Of a DNA stretch of 64,000 bases, positions 21,622 through 32,000 are shown in pieces. Position numbers and translations under genes: made by a program. The DNA lies in NCBI GenBank assembly GCA_026874595.1, contig CM049307.1, positions 72,144,643 to 72,208,642 on the forward strand, in the 5' to 3' direction. The stretch's first letter is position 1, and every line of letters begins with the position of its first letter. The stretch is from Sipunculus nudus. Its lineage: Eukaryota; Annelida; Sipuncula; Golfingiida; Sipunculidae. The notes under the pieces are model-generated. The model saw nothing but the letters and a program-made list of their open reading frames with translations. It was not told where the DNA came from and did not search any database.

Positions 21622-22053
21622 TGTTACGAAGACAATTTGTACAGCGGAAAATACTGGCCCGATCCGGGATTCGAACCCATGTCGGTGGCGCACAAGTCCG
21701 GCGTACCAACCGCTTCGCTAGAAAAGCAAGCTTTACTGGCGAGACAGTTCGGTCCGCTTTTATGTCGTCCCGTAAGACACCCCCTCTTAAGTATGTTCTG
21801 CTATCAGATCAAAACTAATTATCCCAGGAGTCACACTTTGGTGAGCTTATTCCCTGGGCAAACAAAGTTTACTGTCACGTTGCACGAGCCCCCATTTTGT
21901 TACGAAGAAAATTGTTTAGGGGGAAAAAACTGGTCCGGTCCGGAATTCGAACCAATATCGGTGCCGTACAAGTCCGGCGTACCAATCGCTTCGCTAGAAA
22001 AGCAAGCTTCACTAGCGAGACAGTTTGGTCCCCTTTTATGTCACCCCGTAACA
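21622..22053 (-). mobile_element. TRIM-like mini LTR retrotransposon with tRNA-like promoter in each LTR
   Basis: 432 bp. It has two direct repeats (21622-21779 and 21898-22053, about 157 bp) and a 118-bp centre. In element orientation each repeat starts TGTTACGGGGTGACAT (one copy reads TGTCTTACGGG) and ends TTCGTAACA. Next to the 5' repeat is a PBS, TGGGGGCTCGT (minus strand, 21894-21884), identical to the first 11 bases of the classic tRNA-Pro PBS. Next to the 3' repeat is a purine tract, AAGAGGGGG (21788-21780). The flanks are ATAC (21618-21621) and ATAT (22054-22057), a 4-bp target duplication with one C/T change. Each LTR holds an A box TAGCGAAGCGG (21720-21710 in copy 1) and a B box GGTTCGAATCC (21677-21667), 32 nt apart. 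There is no coding capacity. Confidence 0.75.
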
Positions 22054-22539
22054 ATATGTGTAGAATATCAGTATAATATCATCTCGTCCACTGTATGTAC
22101 GTGTAGAATAATGGTAAAACAACATTTCGTTGGTCTATGTATACATGTAGAATATCGTCTCGTCCTCTGTATGTACGTGTAGAATATTGGTACAACAACA
22201 TCTCGTTAGTCTGTGTTTACGTGTAGAATATCAGTAGAATATCGTCTCGTCCTCTGTATGTACGTGTAGATTATTGGTAGAACAACATCTCGTTAGTCTG
22301 TGTATACGTATAGAATATCAGAATAATATCTTCTCGTCCACTGTATTTAAGTGTAGAATATTGGTAGAACAACATCTCGTTAGACTTTGTATACGTGTAG
22401 AATATCGTCTCGTCCACTGTATGTACGTGTAGAATACTGGTAGAACAACAAGTCGTTAGTCTATCTATACGTGGAGAATATCGTCTCGTCCACTGTATGT
22501 ACGAGTAGAATATTGGTAGAAAACATCTCCTTAGTCTGT
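22054..22539 (+). repeat. Satellite block 4
   Basis: About 5.5 monomers, ending TTAGTCTGT at the left edge of the full-length element. Part of it (about 22210-22390) carries the same rare variants as block 1. Confidence 0.9.
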
Positions 22540-23304
22540 TGTTACGGAACCTAATATAAACAGATCACGTATGCGTGATGGACACAAATTTTGTAATGGA
22601 GATAAAAAATCAGATTCCTTAACTCTAGGCAGCGTGAAATGTCTAGGGGAATGAATAAAAAGGTCAGTGGTTTTCTGTTAACAAATAACTATAATTTATT
22701 TTTAAAACAACCCTAACAATACAATACACTAAATCAATACAATTATTTATTAAAACAGCGTTATAGCAACAAATAAATATAATCACACAGAAAGATAATG
22801 GTACAGTATATCGATACCAACACCGTCACCACAATAACTCTCGGAGAATGACAGTCCAGTGGAAAGTTCTTGCAACAACACAGAAAGTAAACTGAAGACC
22901 AAATGTATAAAATCCAGCAGAAAGTTCTTGAAAATCTATAATTGTCGCATTCGTCGGATAAGGTCCTGACACACGCTTCTGCGTCCGCTGGTATCTGCTC
23001 TGCTCTGCCCCCTGGTTCTAGAAAACAGCCCCTTTATATACCTTCACATCCCAAGCCGGGAATTTTCCACTTCTCGAACAGACTATAAGGACCCTACTCA
23101 ACAGTAAACACGCGTTTCAGGAAATCTCTAGAAAGACATAGCCGTGTGTCTCTACACATACCAGGCTCATCACGTGACCCTAGACCAGGCGTGAAAACCC
23201 AAGGCTCACATGACAACGAGAGATCAACCAGTACGGATTAAACATAAAATGTAACAACAACACGATTTACGCCCGAGTCACACAATAAAAGAGCACCTGT
23301 AACA
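22540..23304 (-). repeat. 3' LTR of copy 1 (765 bp)
   Basis: Terminus TGTTACGGAACC at 22540 and ACCTGTAACA at 23304. In element orientation it begins TGTTACAGGTGC and ends TTCCGTAACA. A TATA box, GGTATATAAAGGGG, reads on the minus strand near 23042-23028, and AATAAATTATAG lies near 22698-22687 as the poly(A) signal. Confidence 0.95.
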
Positions 23305-23315
23305 CTCTCCCTCCT
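23305..23315 (-). other. Polypurine tract of copy 1
   Basis: Minus strand AGGAGGGAGAG directly abutting the 3' LTR. Standard plus-strand primer position. Confidence 0.9.
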
Positions 23316-23423
23316 GTAAGAAAAAAGAAAGTTTTCCGTTTGCGATCACAATCACTCAATTTTTACAACATCTCAAAAATCATCTTATCTACAACATTGC
23401 ATAAACATCCTGTTTACAACATT

Positions 23424-24880
23424 TCATAAACATCTCGATAAACAATCAGCAAGTACATTGTCTTTCTCTTTAATGTGTATGATATCAAGATTGTAATCCT
23501 GAAAGAACAAATTCCATCTCAACAATCTTTGATGTTTACACTTCAACTTATTCATGAACGTGAGGGGATTGTGATCACTGAAGACAATGATAGGCCTGAC
23601 TGATGAAGTAACATAAACTTCAAAATGTTGCAACGCCAAAATCAAAGCCAAACATTCTCTTTCAATAGTGGAGTAGTTTTTCTGGTTTGCATTAAACTTT
23701 CTTGAGAAATAACAAATTGGATGATTTATGCCATCATTGCCTTCTTGTTACAACACAGCACCAGCAGCAGCATCACTAGCATCAACAGCTTACTTAAAAG
23801 GTACAGAAAAGTCTGGAGCTGCTTAAACTGGTGAACTTTGCAGAATGACTTTCAAATTCTGAAATACATTTTCACACTGAACATTCCATACAAACTTTTG
23901 TTTCTTCTTCAACAAATTAGTCAAAGGTTCAGCTACAGCAGAAAAATTTGGACAAAACTTCCTGTAATATCCAACCATACCAAGAAAACGCATTATTAGC
24001 CTTTTGTTCTCTGGTCTAGAAATTGCAGAAATAGCACTTATCTTAGAATCAACAGGCAACAGGTTTTACCTGACCCTGCCCTACAATATGACCCAAAAAT
24101 GTTACTTGTGCATGACAAACCTAAGATTTTACTAAGTTGACGGTCAGACGTGCTTCACTGAGTCTTGCGAAGAGGTCGCGAAGAATTTGCAGATATTTCT
24201 CCCAGGTGTCGCTGTACACGATAAGGTCATCAATATTTGCGTCGCAGCCCTTAATGTCCTTGACAACCATATGGATGAAGCGCTGGAACGTGGCTGGCGA
24301 GTTCTTCATGCCAAACGGCAGAAATTTATACTGGTACAGACCTTGCGGCGTCACAAATGCGGACACTTCTTTCGCTCCTTCTGTCTGCGGAACTTGCCAG
24401 AATCCTTTTAGCAAGTCGAACTTGGAGACATATCCGGAGCTACCGACTCTATCAATACAATCATCGATCCTCGGAATCGGGAACGTGTCAGTCTTGGTTA
24501 CAGAGTTCAGTTTTCGATAATTTGTGCACATACGGTAACATCTATCAGGTTTAAGCACAAGAATACATAGTGAACTCCAGTTATTGTTACTAGGTTCAAT
24601 AAAATCATTGTCCAGCAAATAGTGAATCTCATCCTGTAAATACTTTTCTTTTTCTGGATTCAGTCTATATGGATGTTGCTTGACTGCGCTTGCCTCGCCA
24701 ACATCGACGTCATGGAACAACATGTTAGTTCGCGTTGGAATGTCACTAAACAAATGGTCATACTTCCGCAGCAGGTTCTTGAGGTCTTGTTGTTCTTGTG
24801 CGGTTAGATGTGACAGTTTGGCATCCAGGTTTTTAAGCACGTCTGAGTTTTTAATAGTACTGTACCACACTGAATGTCCA
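23424..24880 (-). pseudogene. Reverse transcriptase and RNase H of copy 1
   Basis: RT frame 24870-24121 (249 codons): PYRLNPEKEKYLQDE near residues 67-81, YRKLNSVTKTDTFPIPRI near 118-135, SKFDLLKGFWQVP with catalytic D152, LPFGMKNSPATFQR near 184-197, and NIDDLIVYSD at 212-221, where YVDD is expected. The next part (24059-23823) holds the thumb/connection with MVGYYRKFCPNFS and LTNLLKKK in another frame. RNase H follows with IVFSDHNPLTF and VLADCLSRCL, ending at 23424. In the intact design RNase H would convert the RNA/DNA hybrid and RT would copy genomic RNA from a tRNA primer. At least two frameshifts and a stop separate the parts. RT/RNase H lies next to the PPT, downstream of integrase. 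Confidence 0.9.
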
Positions 24881-26470
24881 CATCAAACTTACAATCAGTA
24901 TCTACTTTAACTGGGTCAGGGTCAGTTTTTACACAATTTACAGCCATAACATTTTGTACAACATCTGATGTGCTATTTCTGTCATAATATGGTTTCAACA
25001 TGTTAAAATGGCACAGTTGTTTCTTCTTACGTCTATCTAGTGTCAACAGTATGTAATTTAAATCACTGACTTTCTTGTCAACAATGTAAGGACCAAAATA
25101 CCTAGCTTGAAGAGGTCTGCCAGGGATGGGAAGTAAGGCAAGGACCTTTTCACCAGGCTCAAACGTCCTACTCACAGTGTGCTTGTCATACTTTGTTTTC
25201 ATTTTACTTTGTGCAGATTTTAGATTTGACTTTGCAATCTCACAAGCATCGTGTAGTTTAGTGCGAAAGTCTGAGACATACTGCAGTAAACTAAGAGAAT
25301 CAGGATTTCCACACAAGAGTTTTTCTTTAAGCAGTTTCAATGGACTTCGAACGGAGTGTCCAAAAACTAGTTCAAAGGGACTGAAACCCAAGGACCTTTG
25401 AAAGGATTCTCTGATAGCAAACAGCAATAGGTGGATTCCTTCATCCAGGCTCTCTGTGTGTCATAGCAATAAGTCCTGATCATGGTTTTTAATGTCTGGT
25501 GAAAACACTCAAGGGCGCCCTGACTTTCAGGATGGTATGGCGAAGAGCTGTACTGTTTTATACCTAGCTCAAGCATTACTTGTTGGAATAAGCCAGACAG
25601 AAAATTAGACCCTTGGTCAGACTGGACGGATTTTGGTAATCCGAAAGTTGTAAAAAACTTGGTCAGAGCTTTGACAACACTTTTAGCATTGATTTTGCGC
25701 AATGGTACTGCCTCAGGGAACCTGGTAGATGCGCACATAATTGTCAGCAAGTATTCATGTCCAGATTTCGTTTTGGGCAGTGGTCCAACACAATCAACAA
25801 TAATCCTACTAAATGGTTCATCAAAAGCAGGAATAGGCCTAAGTGGGGCCTTAGGAGGATTCTGATTGGGCTTGTCTACCATCTGGCATGTATGGCATGG
25901 CTTACAATAATGTACAACATCTTTCCTGAGGTTAGGCCAATAGAAGTGTGTACTAGCTTTCTGATAAGTTTTATTTATACCTAAATGGCCAGACGAAGGA
26001 GCCTCATGTGCCATATTTAGAATTACATTGCAAAAACGTTTGAGCATTACTATTTGATGTTTGATGGCCCACTCATCATCAGCGCATACATCAGGTGGTC
26101 GCCATTTACGCATAAGTACTCCATTTTTGACATAGAAACAAACTGGGTTCTGTGACAGCTCATCTTTAGAAACTGCCCTGGGAAACAAACATGAAATATC
26201 AGGGTCCTTATGCTGTTCCGCGATTAGTTCTGACCTTGAGAATGCGGGCGAGTCATTAGACGAGTCACTAGTGACTCCCAGAGTGTTAATATCTGGACAA
26301 TTATCCTCATGTGTGTTTTTCTTGGCCATAGATCTAGTTACAGCACATGAAGGATACAAACCAGGAATTCCCTGACTTTCCAGATCAGTGTCATGATCAA
26401 GTGACGGCTTTTCTGTCACTATTGGTACAGGCTGTATTTTATCACCTGCAACATCATTGCCTAGTACCAA
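24881..26470 (-). pseudogene. Integrase of copy 1
   Basis: Frame 26470-25367. The N-terminal zinc finger has H155, H162, C192 and C195 (AHEAPSSGHLG ... YCKPCHTCQ). The DDE core has D226 (IIVDCVGPLP), D285 (SVQSDQGSNF) and E321 (SQGALE), with exactly 35 residues between the last two, which is the retroviral/Gypsy DD35E spacing. A frameshift near 25450 moves the C-terminal domain into frame 25427-24804, which includes SLGFSPFELVFG, the GEKVLALLPIPGRPLQARY DNA-binding fold and GPYIVDKKVSDLNY. No chromodomain is evident. The catalytic residues survive but the frame does not. It lies 5' of RT, the reverse of normal Gypsy order. Confidence 0.9.
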
Positions 26471-26840
26471 CTGAATTCCCTTAAAGGGTTAAGTAGTTCT
26501 TATGCCCACAGTAATATTCCCAGAAATCAAATCTGACTTAAAATGAATACTGTGAAGCGGAACTGAAGTGTGCCTGTCTGAAAACACACCATTAACAAGG
26601 GCATGTGCACCATTAAAGGACCTATTAGAAAATGGCAAAGTGTTTGCTAAATGAGGGTCTGGCCTGAACCTGTGTCCCTCAAAATTCTAATAGGGGTAGA
26701 ATCTGAAAAATCACTTGAAAGTGATACAAAACCATCATGTATGAATGGCTCAAATAACTCCATTTCAGAGTCAAGAGAGGAATCTACTACCTCAACCTCA
26801 TCAAACAAAGAACTGACATTGAAGATGTCAGTCATAAACT
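26440..26840 (-). pseudogene. Retropepsin-like protease of copy 1
   Basis: RILRDTGSGQTLI (about 26698-26662) carries the DTG aspartic protease signature. A small deletion then gives an immediate stop, TAG, where copy 2 continues SGQTLMVANT. The C-terminal LGND motif of retropepsins is at about 26467 in the next frame. The domain is about 80 residues long, normal for the family. An acidic, serine-rich spacer (SLFDEVEVVDSSLDSEMELF) precedes it. Confidence 0.8.
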
Positions 26841-26844
26841 CTGT

Positions 26845-28405
26845 TTAAGAGTCATCTAAGGAATCTATATCCTTACCAAACTCCTCATGGGAGTCAACAG
26901 TGGAATTTTCCTCAGCAGAAACAAACTTCTGTTTGTCATAAGAGGACCTGGCCTCATTTGAAATACTCTCGCAAGAGTCATAAAAGGACTTAGCATCATT
27001 TAGATAACACTCCTCGCAGGAGTCTTGAAAGGACCCAGCCTTATTTAATTCCTCGCAGGAATCAACTGAGGATTTTACCCCGTAATCTACGGATTCTTCT
27101 TTGGATTCAGACTTGGGCCTCCGTAGCATCAAACTCTTTATTTGAGTCAACAAAGGAGTTGTACCCCTTATTTACATGAAAAGAGCCTGGCTCGCTTATA
27201 CTATGCTATGCATAGATTTTGAAACAAAACCAGAAGGTTTGCTATTTGGTCTATTCGCAAGTTTCCAGCAGTCAGATATTAGATGACCTTCCTTCTTGCA
27301 GTAATTACAGATTTTCTTTGAAAATGACTGGTCTTTGTTGGACTTAGACACAATGGACGTAGACTCAGGTGTCGCTATGGGCTTTGTTGAACTATCAGGA
27401 CTACTAGTACTGGGTGACTGCGCTGTAAACTTCTTTTGACCATACTGTTTTACATTCTGATTTGTGAATGACTGGTTTGATTGGCTAGTAAAGGATATTT
27501 TGTGTGTCAATAAATAATCATCAGTTACTTGAGCAGCAATGTCAAGTGTTTGAGGACTTTTCTCATCGAGAAAAGTTTTAACATCTGCGCTAATGCAGCG
27601 CTTAAATTCTTCAAGCAAAATCAACTGGCGCAAATTGTCATAATCTTTCATTACACTTTTAGAACTACACCAGCAATCAAACAACTGCTCTTTTGTCCTA
27701 GCAAATTCGACGTAGGTCTGTTCTTTGCGCTTTTCCCAATTTCTGAATTTCTGGCGGTAAGCCTCTGGAACTAACTCATAACCTTTTAGTATTAACCGTT
27801 TTACCAGGTCATAGTCGGCAGCAGCTTCTACTGAAAGCTCTGTATAAATTTCTCTGGCCTTGCCAGTCAATACACTTTGTAACAGCATAGTCCAATTTTC
27901 CTTAGGCCATTTTAAATTTTCAGCTACCTTCTCAAAGTATAAGAAATATTTATCAACCTCTTTTTCTTGAAAAGGCGGGACAAGTCTAATGTGTTTGGTA
28001 ACATCAAAACTGTGAGTGAGGGCAGCACTTAGACTATTTTCTAGTTTAAGTCTTTCTAACTCCAGTCGTTTTAACTCAATTTCTTTTTTTTTTCTAATCT
28101 GTCTCTTTCTAACCGTTCTTCTCTCTCTTTTAATGCTAGCTCATGTTGCATTTCCAACTTTTTTCATTCTAATTGCATAGCAAGGCTATCATTTTTATAT
28201 GTTTCAACTTCAGTCTCTTCAATTAAACTTTTGCTAATAAGATCTTGCATGATTTTAGCAATGGCATCAGGATTTCTAAAAGCTTTTTTCACACTTAGCC
28301 CCAAAAGCCCTTAGAAGTGTTGTCCCAAACGCAACAACTGGTCTTTTGACAACTGTTCAAGTTGATCAGGTCGTCAACAAATGTCTCAGGTTTGAAATCT
28401 GCCAT
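26845..28405 (-). pseudogene. Gag of copy 1 with SCAN-like capsid and CCHC knuckle
   Basis: ATG at 28405 opens MADFKPETFVDD, then shifts frame. Around 28200-28030 is a charged coiled-coil-like stretch rich in L, E, K and R. From 27888 a 230-codon frame contains VPEAYRQKFRNWEKRKEQTY, FARTKEQLFDCW, LRQLILLEEFKRC and VKTFLDEKSPQTLDIAAQV. This pattern of conserved P-E-A-Y-R-Q-F-R and LLEEF matches the vertebrate SCAN domain and its known origin in Gmr1-like Gag. A Ser/Thr/Pro linker and the CCHC knuckle CNYCKKEGHLISDC follow. A separate acidic spacer with DSCEE-type repeats lies at 27153-26845. Gag would package RNA and form the particle. Frameshifts disable this copy. Confidence 0.85.
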
Positions 28406-28547
28406 ATTAAGATGTCAAAATAATAACCAAAAAAAACTGAGATAAATCCTGTAAACAATGTACTGTAACAATATGTAATCTTGTTAACAATATATGATAA
28501 AACAATGTGTCCAGGTCAAGGCCTAATAAATTTAAAAACTATTAAGC

Positions 28548-28565
28548 ATCCCGACGAGGCCCCCA
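28548..28565 (-). other. Primer binding site of copy 1 (tRNA-Pro-like)
   Basis: Minus strand TGGGGGCCTCGTCGGGAT, six bases inside the 5' LTR. It differs from the classic tRNA-Pro PBS by one inserted and one missing base. Confidence 0.7.
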
Positions 28566-28571
28566 ATGTTA

Positions 28572-28917
28572 TGTTACAGAACCTAATATAAACAGATCAC
28601 GTATGCGTGATGAACACAAATTTTGATTCTGTAACACTAGGCAGCGTGAAATGTCTAGGGGAATGAATAAAGAAGTCAGTGGTTTTCTGTTTTTCAGTCT
28701 ATAAGGACCCTACTCAACAGTAAACACGCGTTTCAGGAATTCTCTAGAAAGACATAGCCGTGTGTCTCTACACATACCAGGCTCATCACGTGACCCACGA
28801 CCAGGCGTGAAAACCCAAGGCTTACATGACAACGAGAGTTCGACCAGTACGGATTAAACATAAAATGTAACAACTCGAGTTACGCCCGTGTCACACAATA
28901 AAAGAGCACCTGTAACA
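28572..28917 (-). repeat. 5' LTR of copy 1, internally deleted (346 bp)
   Basis: Has both termini (TGTTACAGAACC and CCTGTAACA) but jumps from GTGGTTTTCTGTT to CAGTCTATAAGG. This drops about 400 bp, including the TATA region and poly(A) signal present in the 3' LTR. Confidence 0.9.
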
Positions 28918-29095
28918 CTGTGTATACGTGTAGAATATCGGCTCGTCCTCTGCATGTACGTGTAGAATATTGGTAGAACAACATCTCGTTAGTTTGTGTA
29001 TACGTGTAGAATATCAGTAGAATATCGTCTCGTCCGTCTGTATGTACGTGTAGAATATCGGTAGAACATATGCTCGTCCGTCTTTATGTATTCAT
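28918..29095 (+). repeat. Satellite block 5 (right end of the array)
   Basis: Two monomers, starting with the CTGT duplicate of the target and fading into unique sequence at about 29095. Confidence 0.9.
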
Positions 29096-32000
29096 TAGAG
29101 GATGTCAAACCGTGTGTTTGGCATCGTGAATCTGTAATAGTATGCGATATTATAAAACCCTTCCACGAGTGTTCCGTGTACAGGAGTCTTTGTTTGTAAC
29201 GATTGTCTGTAACATTTTACCCTAATTTAAATAGTATATGTTCGGAATCGGGCAGTAAATGTAACTTGCAATAAACGTCTCTTATCCGTCTTGCCGAGTG
29301 GATAGTATTACACATGAATGTCATTTAAATTTCGTGTATTTTCATCTTTGTGTTAAAAATGACTGGTTGTATTTTGGCAATTAATCAAGTGACAGTCGTG
29401 AAAAAACGTGAACCCGAGTTGTCCCTGGTTAATGGACCTTCTGTAAAGAATCGATCAACCTTAAAACGACTTGTTTGTGTTGGCTCTCCGACGTGGGTCG
29501 TTGATAATGTCACATGTGGAACAAATCAATTCATTTAAGGATTTTTCGTGTCTTCTTTCGAGAATTTGGATCACTATTTAAGCAAAGACCAATCTCAAAG
29601 GAAATGAAGTAGTTGAAGTTAAGTCGCCGTTAATGAATGGGGTATTTTCGGCGGCGGTGGTTTCATTGATCATGCAGTCAGCTCTGTGAAGCGTGCCTCG
29701 CTCGAGACGACCCAGAAATGTTTATTCTTGCAAGAGGTCCAAGATCCCTGCTATTCATACACCAAAATGTAAGACAGTACCATTGCAATAAATTATTATA
29801 TTGTAGAATCGGAATTTTTCGCTAGCATAGAATTGTTGTGAATTTAAAGAAGGTACATTGATTCCCGAAAAATAGAAGCCCGCGATAACTGCATGATAGG
29901 CTTCAGTAATTCTCACTGAAGTATGTATACGTAATGCAACAATGAAGCTTCAACATATAGGCACTTTTTTATGAATAAATTATAACCAGTGTTGGTTCAT
30001 GTTATTTTTTTTTTCAATGATTTTTTATGAAAAAAAATCCTTGGGTAATTATTTGGGCAATTGATTTAAAGTTGGAAACGTTTTTGGTTGGACCATTCTT
30101 ATAACTCCGTTATCTAGACCCATGCGGTTCATCCCCGAAGTTTACTTGCGGTTGTGTGTGTGCGCTGACAGAAAGGCTATACTTTACGTAAAAACCTCCC
30201 GTACCCCTTATTGGAGATGGCTTCTAAACGTTAAATAACAACAAAATATTTTTATTCTGGGCAAGGCTTATGGTAAAAGTGCAAAATGGATACAAGAAAG
30301 AAAAGTTATTCAAAACAATAAAACTTATGGATAATTGCAATTTTGGCAAAGCTGTTCAGCACTAATAACCATGCTTAATTTCATATATTGTTAAGCCCTC
30401 TTCCCATTAGATGAACATGTGCTTAAAATCAGTACAGTTATATCTGAGTGCGGTCATATCTGAGAAATCTTGTCCCTAACATGATTTTTGGGCTGAATCA
30501 TTATAAAAAAGAACAACCTAAAACTGCATCTCTTTTGAGGAATGTTTTCTCACACCTAAAATCTGTCATGCTGTCATTAATGACTAACTTTATCAATGGT
30601 ATGAATTTTCAGGTTAAAAATATACATATATAAATACAATTAGAACTGCTTGAACACCTCACCAACAGTTTAGAAAGTTATGTGCTAGATGCATGATTAT
30701 GCAGAGTTTTCTAAAATTCGAACAAGCAGTTACTAATGGAGGCTGTTAAAATGTTTACAAAATATGCCTCTTTCGGTAGAAGAAGCACCACAGAGACGTA
30801 TATATGGGTAAACATCAAAGAAATTTCTATGAGCCCACTTTCGCTTGATTGTGGTCACGTGACCCATAGTCACGTGATCCTCAATATGTTCAATATCGCT
30901 TGTAAACAAAATTTCGTGTTTGTCCTCCCTTCCTGTCACTCATTTCTTGACCTTCCCTGTCTTGGTACCCCAACCTTCGATGCTCACTTCAGTTTAACGG
31001 ATAAAAATGCATCATAGTCACTCTATGTAAGTTCTATGTCTTCTAGTCTGCTTCTTAAATTTTACCACTCATATCTGACACTAGTCTTATATATTACATT
31101 AATTAAGAAATTAAGTATATGTAACCCATTTGTTTTGCTGTTAGATCGCTCAAAACACACTTGTAATATGCTAGTGATATTTACAGGTGTAAGTAATAAA
31201 ATGTCATATAATCATCTATATGTTATAAGGTGCTCGCAGAAGGCATGAAGAATCTAAAGACACCATAAATATGGTCTCTATTAACCAGAAGTATGAAAAA
31301 AGAAAGTCCATATTTATTATAAACCAAAAACGAAACCATATTTAGTCTGCATATACCATGAACGAAAGCAAACATACCTCGTGTTCACCATTAAGGAAAG
31401 CATAAAACGTATTGATACTGTAAAGGTCGTCAAAGAGCGCCTGTGTGTACCAGAAGGAGGCACCGTACTTGTCTGTAAATACCATTTATAGCACAACACG
31501 CCAAGTTTGTATATTTACCCTGAAGGTAACAATTAAAGAATGTATATACTATAAAGCTGCAAACAAAATGTCTATGTATCGGGGTACAATAAACATTACC
31601 AAAAAAAGTCTATGAACATAATAAAATATGCAATAAAAAATCTGTAGTGCGTCGCCTACACTTTTGTCATACCGAAAAAAAAGAAATATAATGAATACTG
31701 AAACTTTTCATAGATTTTCCCATTAATATTCAATGTTTAATTATGGTCGTTGCGGTGTCCCTAAAACTGAATGAAAACGTTGTCATTCCAGTTTCCGGAT
31801 CCTTAGACACATTGACCATTAGGATATAAAGATTATATGAGTCATTCCATCTGGTTATTAAACATCGACTTCATCTAATCTGCTAAGACGTCACGTGTGA
31901 CTCTAATGATAATTACTGATCAGCGTATCCATTAGGTGTCCAAAAACAAGTCCATTCAACAATGTTCTTTAAAGAAAAAAACTAATAATGGAACTAAGAT

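Larger units (their letters stand above)
22540..28917 (-). mobile_element. Full-length Gmr1-like Gypsy LTR retrotransposon, copy 1 (defective)
   Basis: 6.38 kb on the minus strand with 4-bp target duplication CTGT (22536-22539 and 28918-28921) in satellite DNA. Order from 5' (right) to 3' (left): LTR 28572-28917, PBS, gag, protease, integrase, RT, RNase H, PPT, LTR 22540-23304. Integrase ahead of RT, with Gypsy-type domains, places it in the Gmr1-like group. The 5' LTR has lost about 400 bp including the TATA region, every coding domain has frameshifts or stops, and the RT YVDD box reads NIDD. The element is dead. LTR portions present in both copies look about 95% alike by eye. Confidence 0.92.

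Noticed and set aside
21667-21720. A real tRNA gene at the A/B box region of the TRIM LTR (and at 48362-48415)
   Set aside because: The seven bases before the A box have no complement after the T arm and the anticodon arm does not fold well. Only the internal promoter boxes are tRNA-like.
24137-24520. Plus-strand frames over the RT region
   Set aside because: They are opposite-strand shadows of the minus-strand RT, which has clear motifs.
22540-28917. Copia (Ty1) classification based on integrase before RT
   Set aside because: Integrase (GHLGINKT, GPLPKTKSG) and RT (FDLLKGFWQVP, FGMKNSPATFQ) sequences are Gypsy-like, and the Gag is SCAN-like. Gmr1-like Gypsy explains both order and sequence.
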